Numbered from the stretch's first letter, positions 51,422-63,214 are shown. The stretch: DNA of 64,000 nucleotides from Fragum whitleyi (GCA_948146395.1 OX411559.1:3706501-3770500), one strand, 5' to 3'. The notes: generated by a model from the letters alone, not told the origin. Program-made: numbers and translations.

Positions 51422-51827
51422 TTTGAGGGTTAAACTAGGTTATGATATGTACATTCTACAAGGGCAAATTTCAATGGGAAACTTAATCTGAAATTGAGAC
51501 ATATTTTTTACAATTCCATTATGTCTTTATTATAGCCACTGGAGCACCTAAAGCCATAGTATATTTTCACAGTGAAGTTAACTTCCTTTTCAGGACTTTA
51601 CGTCCCTTTATTGAATATCATATACTGTTTATAATTCAAAATTCAATATATTTTTGAAAAATTTCAAAATGAAAGTAGGTTTTTCCAAATTTCATAATGT
51701 TGACCAATTTGTACCCTTATCTATAAAAATATAATACCTGATAGTTATAATGGGTTAAATTAAAAGATGCAAAATTTAGAACATTTTCAATTTTGAGGTA
51801 AAAGAGATTTCTTGGGAATCATTGAAT

Positions 51828-51925
51828 TGTTTGTTTGTAATACCACTTTCAACATAATTTTGGTATAGCACATAGGCTGGTGCACCTACCTATATTTTCC
51901 CATTGTTCCTCACACCAGTACAATA
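51828..51925 (-). repeat. tRNA-headed SINE fragment
   Basis: TTGTTTGTTTGTAATACCAC, CTTTCAACATAATTTTGG and CCTCACACCAGTAC match the tail half of the SINE. The head is missing. Intron position not defined, as it lies upstream of exon 1's ATG. Confidence 0.6.
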
Positions 51926-52361
51926 ACAATTTTTCATTTGAGCCACAAGCCACTCATCCCACTTAGGAATACCACTTATTCTTTAATGCTTTTTTGTGGT
52001 TTTATCGCTTGTTACAAGCAATTTCATTTTTTTCACAAATCTCACCCTGAAAGTTGGTTTTCTTCCAAAATGTAACTTTAAGCAGGAAAATGTTATCTTC
52101 AACAACTTTTGATTTGAAATAACCTAGTTTTTACAAGGGTTGAAAAAGGAATTGCCCAGTGAATTTTTTTAAAACATTTTTGTTGTAGGCCTGGAAGTCC
52201 ATCGGACTCCTTACTTTCTAAATGAAGAACTCCCAACTGGTAAACAAGGTGTCTCGGCCTCCTGGACTCCCCTTACTGTCGAACCTTGTCCATGCCACTT
52301 TTAACAGGTAATTCATAATTCAGTGGCTGTAGCAGTTATCCATGGGTTAATTCTAATTATA

Positions 52362-52765
52362 ATATGACCTACATCGCGGGAGTGAAATAAACCCGTTGAA
52401 TAATTTTGATATTACACGGGTGTTATTACACTAGTGGAATAACTATGCAAATGAGCTCAGAACGAAAAGCGACGCTATTTTGTAACCGCGAAAATTACGT
52501 CATAATGTATCTATTGTGACGTTAGTTTTAAATGGCTTTACACGTTTCGCGTAAAATTGAAATGTTGAATTTCAAGAATTTCGACGATTTTACGAAAAAA
52601 ATCGGGTCAATTATAAATAGAATATAAAATTTGTGCTCATAAAATACAGAATTTATTAAACTCATCATTTGAAACATACAAAAACTCGGTGCAGCCTCGT
52701 TTTTATCTGTTAATAGATGACTCGTTTAATAAATTCGGTATTCAATGACCACTCATTCAATATCC
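52362..52765. mobile_element. Dispersed element X, copy 2
   Basis: Begins ATAATATGACCTACATCGCG, shares GGTGTTATTACACTAGTGGA and ATGCAAATGAGC, and ends AATGACCACTCATTCAATAT. SINE text (TTTCTCACACCAGTGC, AGCCTCCAGCTGC) follows directly at 52770, so this copy too may have entered a SINE. Confidence 0.65.
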
Positions 52766-52767
52766 TC

Positions 52768-52835
52768 TATATATTTCTCACACCAGTGCAACAGTTACTG
52801 CTATATCCAAGCCTCCAGCTGCTTAGCCAGTTAAA
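52768..52835 (-). repeat. tRNA-headed SINE fragment
   Basis: TATTTCTCACACCAGTGCAA and CAAGCCTCCAGCTGCTTAGC match the SINE body directly beside element X copy 2. Confidence 0.6.
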
Positions 52836-53711
52836 TCTATGATCATCCACCAATTCAACAGAAGGCAAAGTCGTGATTTGCAGTCTAATGTGCTTCCAAC
52901 TTGATTGTTTCATGTCTGGAAAGTTCTTGTGATAGTGAACACACATGACAAGTTTCATGAAGATGATCTTCAATAACAACAGAGATTTGACCAAGGTTAA
53001 AGCTTGTCACGCCAATGCCAACAACAACATCAATGCATTGCCAACAAAGTCAAGGTGAGCACAATACCTTGGTTTGCTCTAAAAAAAGCCAAGCTTAAAT
53101 TTATACTTTTTCTTACTAAGATTTTTTCATCAATTTAATTTCAAAACCTCATACTACAGCATTAATCATGATGTAATTACAAGGTTTAAAATAAAACAAT
53201 GCTTTACTCTATCAATGACTTGAGTTTAGTTCTGTATACCTAAACAAATCATGATATCATCACATAACATAGCTTTCTACCAAAATATCAATTGAGCCTG
53301 TGCTTGAGATTTCCAACAATTTCTAACATGCGCAAAGTAAAGACTCTGACCAGCCTGTGCAACCACATAGTCCGTCTAGAGTCTTCACTATGCGCTTAAG
53401 AGATAGATAAATTCTCAAAGTATCAGTAGATAATCAGGTGTCTCTATAAAGTCTATATTTACAGTATGTAGCTGCCTACGCTCCTCAGTGTTTGCATCTA
53501 ATGAACGTTTCAAATTAATGGAAATGTCACACACAGGCTCAATTAGTAAACTCCTAATGATGTATTTTAATATTTTTTCCCCAAAAGTAAGGCCAACAGG
53601 CCTATTCCCCCAACCTTTAAAAAAGCCCCACCATATTGGTGGGAGGAAAATATCAGAAAGAACCCGAAGTGTGCCTACATCAGTGATCAAACCCCTCACC
53701 CCATGAATGGA

Positions 53712-53865
53712 TTAATTGATTGAATGGAGATTTACACCGCTTTTAAGATTTTTTCAGTTATATTGCAGCAACTGGAGAACCTAACAATAGATTCCTGGTA
53801 ATTCTCTCACCAGTACTACCATAAAATCCTTTTCTAGCCTCCAGCTGCTATCTTACATAGGAAGA
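53712..53865 (-). repeat. tRNA-headed SINE, truncated by a TIR element
   Basis: From ATTGATTGAATGGAGATTTA to GCTGCTATCTTACATAGG, then cut at the left end of the 53868-54740 element. The head half does not resume on the other side, so it was deleted or never present. Confidence 0.68.
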
Positions 53866-53867
53866 TA

Positions 53868-54740
53868 CAGTAAAATCTCGGCAGTTCGTATCTCAAGGGA
53901 CCAGTACAATTCATACGAACTAAATGTAGTACGAACCAACCAATTTTTAAGCGGTCGGTAGTTTTTTTATGGCTCAGATCCGACATGGTCTTAAGGTACG
54001 CTATGATTGTGGCTTGATTCTAAGGGTCTATGGAATCCACTTTAAATCAAGTTAAATCGAGACCCTTTTGTAGAGAGTTTAGACGCAAAAAATCTAACTT
54101 GAACAATGACCATCTTTTGTTAAGTCCATATTCAAAACCGTAAAAAAGTAATTTTATTCGTTTATTTACATGACGATTCTTCACTACATCAGAGTGTTTC
54201 CCTTTGGATCAAATCACTCTGAGTACTTTTTCAGTGGACGACAAAATTTCGGCATTACGATGAATTTGTGTGGAAGACATGTTGACAATAAAGTCTACGA
54301 AGATTTTCACATTCATTTTTATGCATGATCAGCATGAGAAAGGCAGATGAAATACAATATAGGTCACTGATTGAGGCCTTTAAAGTTAATTTGATGAAAC
54401 TCGCCAAAAATTACAAATCAAATAATGCCTGTAAATAATGATGCATAACAATGATCAATAAGTACCAATCAACAGGTGTGAAAATCAATGTTAATGTTAA
54501 TTGTAATACCTAGGGCAACTTTGGATCACACAATTCACACCTACGGATTAAACATATGAATTTGTGTTATTAGCTAACTCTCGGGACTTGACATGGGCTA
54601 CGAACTACGAACCATTGACATGCGAATTACTCGTAGCCTTCTTACAAAGATAAAGAAGGAAGAAAATCGGTGCAAACGAATGTATACGAACCAACACATA
54701 CCTACGAACCACCGGCGTGCGAACTGCAGAGATTTTACTG
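53868..54740. mobile_element. TIR element, pogo/Tigger-like ends, flanked by TA
   Basis: Left end CAGTAAAATCTCGGCAGTTC and right end GAACTGCAGAGATTTTACTG are inverted copies (one mismatch over 20), each flanked by TA. TIRs beginning CAGT...CTCGG with a TA target duplication are typical of pogo/Tigger-type Tc1/mariner elements. The 873 bp body has no transposase frame, so it is non-autonomous. The left end lies in a truncated SINE; the right end abuts a foldback element. Confidence 0.75.
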
Positions 54741-54749
54741 TATTGTAAG

Positions 54750-54812
54750 AAAAGAAGAAATTGCTTATGAAAAGCAATTTCTTTTTTTTCCACAAAGTTT
54801 TCCTGAGTGTTA
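54750..54812. repeat. Foldback element P1, core copy
   Basis: AAAAGAAGAAATTGCTTATG and AAAAGCAATTTCTTTTTTTT, followed by TCCACAAAGTTTTCC. It begins 8 bp beyond the right TA of the pogo-like TIR element. Confidence 0.62.
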
Positions 54813-55019
54813 TGGAAAATCATCTTATTTTTTATTTTTAAAAATGAGGTTTTTCCTTACAGGCCTGAAGGACCTGCAGCATGGTCACTTCTTCAAGAAC
54901 TACATCTATGCACAATGTATGCAAGGTTTCACCAGTCCTCGGGTTGTGAGACTTGTGACTTTTTGAGAGACTCTATGACGTTAAGAGGACCTATTTCCAT
55001 CAAGGAGCAAGGGCGCAGC

Positions 55020-55240
55020 TCCCATTACACACATTACGCAATTGCGTAATACAAATAAATCCTCTATCAAAAAATGTCGTTGATGAATGATCATAACATG
55101 GAAACTACAGCTTATTCAAGCTGTAGTTACAATGTTTTGATTATTCACCACAGCTCAAATCATAAAAAAGGGGACCGAACGGAGGACATGCTCTTTTGTC
55201 ACAGTCCTAATATTGCCTTTATCCTATATATTCTATGTCG
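55020..55240. repeat. Hairpin repeat P5, copy 2 (inverted)
   Basis: ATGATCATAACATGGAAACT and ACAGCTTATTCAAGCTGTAG, flanked by text that is the reverse complement of the flanks of copy 1. The two copies bracket exons 1 and 2. Confidence 0.62.
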
Positions 55241-55747
55241 CCTACTATGACTAAAGTGCGTATAAATTTCAAAGTCCTAGTTACGCCTATGAGGAGGACA
55301 ATATTTTTGGCCAACAGGTCCTTGATATTCAGACTACGGATAGAAGGTACTTTGTGCTGAACCCTGTAGATAATTTTAACACCAATAGGAAATCGCAGAA
55401 AGCAATAATTCAAGATGAAAAATCGCGATTATCCGGCAATTGGTTATCAACAAAACCTGTACAACTTTTCCGTGCAGTGAGCTCTACTCACTTTGGTTTA
55501 CTTTTCAGGTCCACAAAGCTCCAATTTTCAGTTTAAGTAAAGTAAACAAGCTATAAGACATAAACAAAGTCAACTGAAATCCAATTTCGGTGAATTACTA
55601 TACCAATTTCTTGGAATAAATTGCGCAGCACCATTTCTACTTTCATTTTAGTAGCACGATTTCCCGCCATTCATTACGGAAATCTTCGGTTATTTCCGCA
55701 GGCCACTGGAATTCGATATTGGACTGATTTTGACATCGGGAGATGCA

Positions 55748-55872
55748 AAATGTTTGTTTCAGTGCAATATCGATTTATGTTTGAGTGAACAACAAAAGCT
55801 ATATTCTAAAGAGAGCTTAGTCGCTTTTGTTGTTCATAAAGTGAAATAACAATAAATATCACTCGAAAAAAA
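55748..55872. mobile_element. Foldback element P3, copy 3
   Basis: GTTTGTTTCAGTGCAATATC and GAACAACAAAAGCTATATTC, paired with GCTTTTGTTGTTCATAAAGT and AATATCACTCGAAAAAAACG. Diverged member upstream of the gene's main ATG. Confidence 0.6.
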
Positions 55873-55874
55873 CG

Positions 55875-57510
55875 GATTGTTCCTTTTTCTATCTATCTAT
55901 CTATTTCAGTAGATCTATACTGCATCACCCGGGGGCTAGCGGGGATTACGTGGAGGTGCGCGTCTGTGTGATGTTAGTAGAAATGGTAAAAGATAAAAAG
56001 GTTTTACCAAAAAAATTAGTGAGAGTGAATTAAAGATGACAGGGTTAAAATGTTATTTAGTCAGAAACAAGCTGACAGTGATAGAGCCCTAAACTGGCTT
56101 GAGATAAAAACAGCGCACTGGCATTTATGGCATTGGGTGATGCATAGGCCTATACTGCCCTCTTAAATGACTCAATGGTGGGTAGTGATGCAACTTTGGA
56201 AGGCAGCCGATTCCATTGCATAATCGCGAGGGGGTAGAACGAGTATTCATAATAGTTTTTCCCTGCATGTAGTTGTCTAAAGATCAGGGGATGAGAATTT
56301 CGGGAAATCCTGGTTGGGTGCTGGACATATCGGTTAGTAAATCTATTGCAACTTAGTCGTGAATAATTTTATAGAACAGGCAAAGTCGGGAATCGCTTCT
56401 CCTCTGTTCCAAAGGAAGTTTGCTCAATTCCCCTCTGTTAGACTTTTCTTTAGACTGCTTAATTTTTAGAAAGATCTAAATGTTTAATATTCGATTTTTG
56501 AAAGGAAAAAATGGGGTCACCGTGCTTAATTTTTCCTCAGAGCCATATGAAAATATGTACCAAAATCATTTAGTGCCCTTTAGTTCTTGCCTTTGATTTT
56601 TTGAAAGTTACAGCATAGGTTTGACAACGGTTATTATTTTTTGACAAATAAATATTCTGAAAACGATTAATTTATGTTTTATTTAAAAACGACAACCCAA
56701 TCCAGTAGATCATTTACAAAAGTGTGAAATTTGATGAAGTAAAAGAAAAATATGACATTCGGTTATTTTGGGTCAAGAGGCCGACGCTCTGTACTACCAC
56801 TAGACCACAGACACCACAAATAAAAAAAAAAACAATGGCAAAACGTGTTTGCATCCTATATGCAGGGCCATGATGGGTAATTCTGGTTATTTAGAGTGGG
56901 AAAACTTCAAGTTGAAGATTTCTTTTACTAGTCAGCCCTGCGTTCACGATGAAAAATCGATGCAAGCTATGTGCTAATTATACCTCGCTTTGCACGTGTT
57001 CTAGCGTACTACCGTCGAGGCCGGAAAGTCACTATTTACCAACGTCGTGCTTGTTTTACACGATTCCGATCAATGTGTCTACACGGTTTCAAAAAAATGA
57101 TCTACAATGGTTCAAAATTTCCTTGAAACCTTAGTATCTATACCAATGTAAAGACGGCCTGTTTCTAAACTGGACCGTTGTCCATTTACAAAAACTAAAA
57201 TCATCACTTTCCACAATTCTTTTTCAGAGCTGCCAAAATTTTGAGTGTTTTGTGGGGCTTTGGGCTCACGAAAGGTCGTCATGGGATATTGGTGATTTTA
57301 TTTGTAACGAATCCAATTTTCTGCAATGAATCTTGGGATCAATTTTGGTTTTTGCTTATCACCCAACTTTATTGATTGAATCCAAGTTGTGTAGTTGGCA
57401 TCATGAAAAGTCAACGGGAAAATAAGAAATCTGACATTTTATGTTGGTCACAATGTCTTTTATTAAACAACATCAGCGAATTAACCTGTATTTTTGCGAT
57501 GAAAACGTAC
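55875..57510. other. Upstream region, no gene recognised
   Basis: Relatively repeat-poor. At 56770-56815 the minus strand has GTGGTCTAGTGGTAGTACAG, a box A-like piece of a tRNA-type SINE head without box B. Nothing else assignable. Confidence 0.45.
55888..55910. repeat. (TCTA)n microsatellite
   Basis: TCTATCTATCTATCTATTT. Simple repeat. Confidence 0.9.
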
Positions 57511-57514
57511 TTAC

Positions 57515-57540
57515 ACTAAATTGTTGTTTACGTCCGCCAT
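57515..57540 (-). CDS. Candidate upstream first coding exon (8 codons + 2 nt)
   Basis: On the minus strand the text AAAATGGCGGAC opens a frame reading MADVNNNL and runs straight into a strong donor, GTAAGT, leaving 2 nt. The next coding exon can be extended upstream of its own ATG to an AG at 51436-51435, which leaves exactly 1 nt before TTA ACC CTC AAA ATG. The phases therefore fit and the joined frame stays open. AAATGGCGG is also the YY1-type motif often found at the start codon of broadly expressed animal genes. The acceptor has a weak pyrimidine tract, so the ATG at 51421 remains the safer start. The exon could also belong to another transcript. Confidence 0.35.
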
Positions 57541-57544
57541 TTTG

Positions 57545-58845
57545 TATGTTTCTACACCGGTTTTTTGGTGGATGTTTACGTTCACCAGTGTTAATACCGC
57601 GTTAGAACAATCCTGTCAGATGTTAATAGGGTTTCAAAACAGTAGTGCTCACTTAGATTCAATTTACTATTTTTCAAGAATTGTGTCCGTCTGACTACTA
57701 TGCATTTTAAAAAATGGAGTGAAACAAGGATTCTACATAACTTGTTGAAACCTCAAAGACATCTTTTTAGTGCGAAATCATATGCAATTCTGGGATCGGG
57801 TGAATGTTTTGCTTGCGTAGAACTACTTTTCATGCAGAGTGAGTAATTTGCCCCTTGTTTCCTAATGGTCAATGGGAGGTCACTTGGTAAATGGAATTAC
57901 TGGAATGGTAACCTCACCTGACACTACTACTAATAATAGAATAATAACCTAGATCACACACATGAATACGGATACAGCGCGAGCATATAGTGTGAAGCGG
58001 TTAGGTCGTAAAGATTAATACAATGGGGTTTTACACTACTGTTCAACACACGACATTCAATCTCGAGAGTGTCTGCAATTATTTTACGTGCTTATCCTTT
58101 CTTCTTTTTTTCATTTGAAAATGAAAATCGCGGAACATTAATTGATTATCCCTTGACACAAGGATGAACCCTATTGAAAATGGGAAGGATCCATGCCATA
58201 TCATTGGAAAAATGGCCTTAATCACAATTTTCTTGTTTAACGCTAACAAATCATAAAATTGCAATCATGACTTTTTTTGCATGGTCCTCTTGTCAAGCAG
58301 ATAACAACATTATCATAATTTTAATTATGAGATTATGGAGAATCGATTTGCATTTCAAAATAAGAGTAATAACCTTGATCATCTAATTGTCATTTCTTTC
58401 CTTTTATACCCAATGGATCAGACAATCACCCTTTAAACTACAACCGGCATAATGCCGAAAGTTATCAAAATCAGGACTTTGGTTGACGATCGACGATATA
58501 TGTTGAGAAATGTATATCTGAAGCAAGATGCGAACTTGGGTCAGGTTATTTTCCTTTTATTGTAATTTTACATGTAAAATTTATCTTTTCTCAACAAATG
58601 GAAGAATCACTCTAGTATGCCAACAGAAACGTCCACCAAACAGTACTTCAGTGCTTTGATTACTACACTTTACCAGGTATACGACTGTGTGGTAGTCATC
58701 CATACCGCGAGAACCCAATAGTCATTCCTGTCCTTCATCCATTTCCACATGTTCGCGTTTTGTGTACAGACTAAAATTATCATTTTCCGGATTCTTAAAT
58801 CGATCGTTTACAAATAAGGGATGGCAATTGTATTTGTAAGAAGAC
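57545..58845. other. Upstream region, possible promoter area
   Basis: Lies just upstream (minus-strand sense) of the candidate first exon. No TATA box in a sensible place. A SINE tail fragment sits at about 58020-58045. Otherwise nothing assignable. Confidence 0.35.
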
Positions 58846-58849
58846 AGAA

Positions 58850-59200
58850 TGGATGTGGCTGTTTGTATGGTGGAGCAAGGGGCCTCTCGCCGTGAGGTCG
58901 GCTTGGCACTAGGTCTACACCATACTGTGGTAATTAGAGCTTGATCATGGTACCAACAGTATGGAACACCTGTCATCTGACGGGTTCAGCCGGAACAAGT
59001 CGAGCTATCTCTGCCGCAGATAACCGATGTCCGGTAATTCAATCCCGGGAGAACAGGCAGCTTTCAACGGCAATGCGACTATGTTTTGAGCTCCAGAATG
59101 CTCCAGGAGTGGGAGACTTGACTCAAACCTTTCGGACACGGTTGCACGAGAGTAATCTCCGGTCAGGAAGACCATGGACTCGTTTCCCGATTAATCAACC
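58850..59200 (+). pseudogene. Tc1-like transposase fragment, frameshifted
   Basis: Two reading frames together resemble the N-terminal helix-turn-helix part of Tc1-type transposases. One frame has VEQGASRREVGLALGLHHTV (first HTH); the second has ISAADNRCPVIQSRENRQLS and later TQTFRTRLHESNLRSGRP, close to the Tc1 pattern QTVRNRLxExGLRxRRP. At least one frameshift and stops separate them and the DDE catalytic part is absent, so this is a dead fragment. No terminal inverted repeats were identified. Confidence 0.65.
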
Positions 59201-59209
59201 TGTCTAATA

Positions 59210-62200
59210 ACATAACATGATATCAGACTGTCTATTTTTAGAAACAATTTGCTTACACTATCACCCGATTTTTCCCCATTTTATTGGCCTGGGGCCGTAT
59301 CCACGAAACATCTTAGATTTTTCCTAGCAGGCCATAGGAAACAACCCTGTATTCTGGAAATTGCATAGAAAAAAGATAATCGAGTCAAAAACAACGTGTG
59401 CACTACGTAGCTTTTTGTGTTCACGCGCGCGCAAAAAATGGGTCTAGTATACGTCATCAACTTTTGTGCGACACGAAGTGCTTTGTGTGTTCAACGCAGT
59501 GCTTGCATATAACTACGCTGTGCTAAAATCAAAGTACTGATAGTACTGAAGGCGAGGGAACTGAATAGACGAAATAACACACGAGGTCAATTTTCTGGAA
59601 TATAATCTTGATTATTCACCTAGTCCACATCATGTACACCAGATATTTTTTACTTTTATAACTGCCAAAAAACTGCTTTGTTAAAGATACATAGCTTTTA
59701 TATTTGATCTTGACGGATGACTTGCTAATAGGGAAAAGAAGAAAATACTGCTTACTAACACTTTCTCCTTTCTCCCTTATATTATCTACCCTTTCTGCTA
59801 CAAATTTTACTTATTTGCTCACATATTGTATGTAATCGGCAACCCTTTACAGTAGAAAAGTAGAAAATAAAAAAAATGATTGGGTTTGAGTTTGAGTATA
59901 GGGTGGACCATATTGTGGGAAAGGGAGAAATTTCAATTTCTTGTGTTCCCACAGTAAAATAGAACTTCTTTATGGAATTCAATTCAGTGTAAAAGAAAGA
60001 GCCGATGAGCTTGTGCCCCGAGAAAATCAGCATTACTACGATTGTTAGACGGAATGATCGAAGGGATAAATTGACTGACTAGTAGCATTATAAAAACGCG
60101 AGTTGTGCCTATCTGCAAAACGGCATCGGGCGTAGTAATCTTTACCTTGAGAATTAGTTGTTCTTGGCATACTCAGTGCTATAAAATGAGCAAACCGTTC
60201 GACATTTTTCCTTTGAAGTGAGTTCGGAATATGGCTTACGATCCCTTTAGGTAAATGGAACCCTTGGTTTCCCTCGCCTAAAAAAGCCTTGCCGAAAAGA
60301 TTAAAAATCGGAGTGCATGCCTTCAAATGTCACCTTACCTCTTCATGAACCAGGCATTCAGCGCTTTTAGCGCTTTTATTTTTATCTTTTTTTATTTGTA
60401 AGGGTTTATTATAATTAAGCGCTTAAAAGGTTGCATGATAGATAGAAAAAGTTTCTTAAAATATCAATTGCATGATAGATAGAATAAGTTTCTTAAAATA
60501 TCAATTGTTTGGCGCCAAAGACGAAGGCAGAACTTTGTATACTGAGCGAATAAAAAACGCAATATCAAAATATTTCACTAATATTCAAATATAAGTAAAC
60601 AGACTCGGACTAAAATGCAATTATTTTGTATCCCTAACAAGTTACCTTTAATCCACATCAATGTCATTTTGAATAATTCTCTTGTATTCCAAATACGGTG
60701 ACAATGCGGTTTAGACACACAAAGCCTGTTCACGCCTTTAACCCCTTTGACGTCATTAAGGGGCCAACCCCTTTTCGACCCGCCAAAATCAGTATTAGCA
60801 AATATTTTCTAAATTAATCGGCCGATTTTGACAAAAAAAGTTTCATTTAGAAAGTTCAAGAACGCCCGAGCTAGCCATTTGATTTCTGTGCACATTTAAA
60901 TACAAAAATAGGCCTGAAATGCTATCTATTTCGCAATTTTTAAGATTTGACGTTCCTTTTTGCATTTAATTTTTTGTAAAAAAAAAAAAAAAAGAAAATA
61001 GAAATTTCTAAAAATATTGTCCGGTGACCTATGCTGTTTATTTGTTATTTTGTAGCGAAAAGAATTTGATAAAAGAAAAAAAATGATAGGTCTTCGAGTT
61101 AGACTTTTTTTTATTAATGTCGATTTTGTAATGTTGTGACACATTTTTCGTCGAATTCGACGTCGCGCCAAAACTATCGTTTCTATGCTTATTTCACACC
61201 AATCTCCATGCAATAAAGTATTACGAAATATTTGAAATTAAGGTTTATTATAAAATATAGGCTTCAGAAGTATTAAATACGAAAGTGATTTTAAGAAAAA
61301 CAACATAAAAAATCGTTTAATATTTCTTCCTTTTATAAAAGACAGCTTTTTTAACATTTGACGCGACGTTGAAACATCCTTTAATTTATTATATCTTCGC
61401 GGAATCGAATTTTTACAAAAAAACTAACCCGAAGACACATGGTTTTTATTTCAAAAATCTTCAGCGGAATGGTTGTGCAGCAAAATATCCAAATTTCAGC
61501 ATATGTCACCGGACAATTTTCGAGAAAAATGTCAATATTTTCAGTATTGTACTAGAAAACAGCAACACAGAAGGCATTAAAGTTTTATACGTTACACTCT
61601 TTTGTTTTTCAATCACTTATTTCTCCATATCAATCAAAACATGGCATCAGGCGTCGTTATACGAAATATATTCGGGATAAAAATCGGTTTATACTTCCGA
61701 AAAAATGGACAATTACTGAATTTGGTCCCTAAAATAGGGATCGGAAAGCGGGTATTTCAAAGTTCAATTTTATTGTGTTTGGCAAGATTTGCAAACAATT
61801 TAAAATTTGGACCTAATATGGCCATCTATGTGTCCACAGTTACCTCAAACTCTTAATGGGCAAGGTCCTACCTTACAGATCTTTAAATATCGATAGAATA
61901 AATCATTATTTTTCTAGTATTATCGACGTTAACGACGTCCCGATTTTAAGGAACAATTTCCGTTTTGACACACACGATTCAGAGCACAGTCTTTTAAAAC
62001 CGCATTAGTTGATTTTGTTTCTTTTAACATTTTTTTGAAATGTCTATCGTCAATTACCCATCACATTTGTGATTTGTAAAATCAACCAACCATGAAAAAC
62101 GCAATGACAAAGGAAGAGTGAACAGTAGATTGATATGCCGGAACATACCGACGCATCAGAACAAACAAAGAATACAGAATACGTCGATTCAACAAAGGAT

Positions 62201-62400
62201 CTTCTTTGAATGAACATAGCTAAATGCCGTTAAGACAAATAAACTTTTTCTTTGCTCTAAATTCAAATTTACGCCACGATTGTATTTTTAAAGTCGCTCA
62301 GTATACATTGATAAATTAACTCGCCAAATTACGTCACGGCTAAGCCACGCCTTGCCAGGTTAATAATAACGTAGAATAATAAGTGAGAAATCTTGACAAT
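59210..62400. other. Intergenic-looking stretch, no gene recognised
   Basis: AT-rich, with palindrome GCGCTTTTAGCGC near 60362 and the tandem duplication at 60433. Open frames of 80-100 codons on both strands (for example 60045-60326 minus and 61369-61680 plus) show no family resemblance and no splice context. Confidence 0.45.
60433..60508. repeat. Tandem duplication of 37 bp
   Basis: TTGCATGATAGATAGAAAAA with GTTTCTTAAAATATCAA is repeated at once as TTGCATGATAGATAGAATAA with GTTTCTTAAAATATCAA. One mismatch, hence recent. Confidence 0.85.
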
Positions 62401-62404
62401 TTCA

Positions 62405-62451
62405 ACAACAACAACAACAAACAAACAAACAAACAAACAAACAAACAAAAC
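62405..62451. repeat. (CAA)n(CAAA)n microsatellite
   Basis: CAACAACAACAACAA followed by about nine AAAC units. Simple repeat. Confidence 0.95.
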
Positions 62452-62514
62452 ACGTCTTCGTATAGAAACACTAGTCGTTGGTGACAGTTTGCGGTGAGTT
62501 AGTATTGATATAAT

Positions 62515-63190
62515 GGATATTTTCGTGTTCAATTTCATTTTCTGCGTAGGCTTAGGTCAGGAGGCATAGAGCTATCACTATCTACAATTTGCTACGACGT
62601 GAAATTGACATTAATCTCAATCAAAATCTTTCCAAATCGCTCACATAGCGCTCCATTCATTTATTCCAAACACCCACTCAAACCAATAAAAACGCTCAAA
62701 AATCAATTAAAAAAATATATTAGATCAATTGAACTGAACTGAACTATCCTTTTTACTACAATCAAAATGAATATATCTAGAAAAGATTCGCGATTTCGCT
62801 GACATAATTGAACTCATACGCGTCCGATTGGTTCTTGAAGAATAAGGACGCTTTTTATAGAGGTTGAATGCATATTTTAGTAAAGTTAGGTAATAAATAT
62901 CGCTAATTTTGTTCGTTCAGAACAAAATTATTGATGTTTATTACCTCCCTTTAACGGTTTCACTCAAAACTCACTCCTCCCACTCATTCAGTTTCATTCA
63001 AAAATAATTTCAAAATCATCCACCTTGTCAGTATAACAGAATTGTTTACAGTAACAAGTTTTCTTACAGAAATATATAGTTGTGACAAAAGTTCACTGGG
63101 AGTGGGTATTAGATAAAATGAAAATTTTCGTGTGCAATATCACTCTCTTGGTAGAGTAGGGTAGCATAGAACTGCCACCATATACAAGAC
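62515..63190. repeat. Dispersed repeat P8, inverted copy, flanked by direct repeats
   Basis: Core 62560-63020 matches 29345-29757 in reverse (GCGCTCCATTCATTTATTCC; TTTATTACCTCCCTTTAACG). Outside it, 62515-62600 and 63110-63190 are similar to each other in direct orientation (ATTTTCGTGT; GCATAGA(G/A)CT). The reason for the direct repeats is not clear. Confidence 0.5.
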
Positions 63191-63214
63191 AAATATAGAT
63201 GAAAGATATCACGA

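Noticed and set aside
59782..60326. Two adjacent minus-strand open frames (83 and 93 codons)
   Set aside because: No family resemblance, no splice borders in phase with each other, and stops between them. Kept as unassigned sequence.
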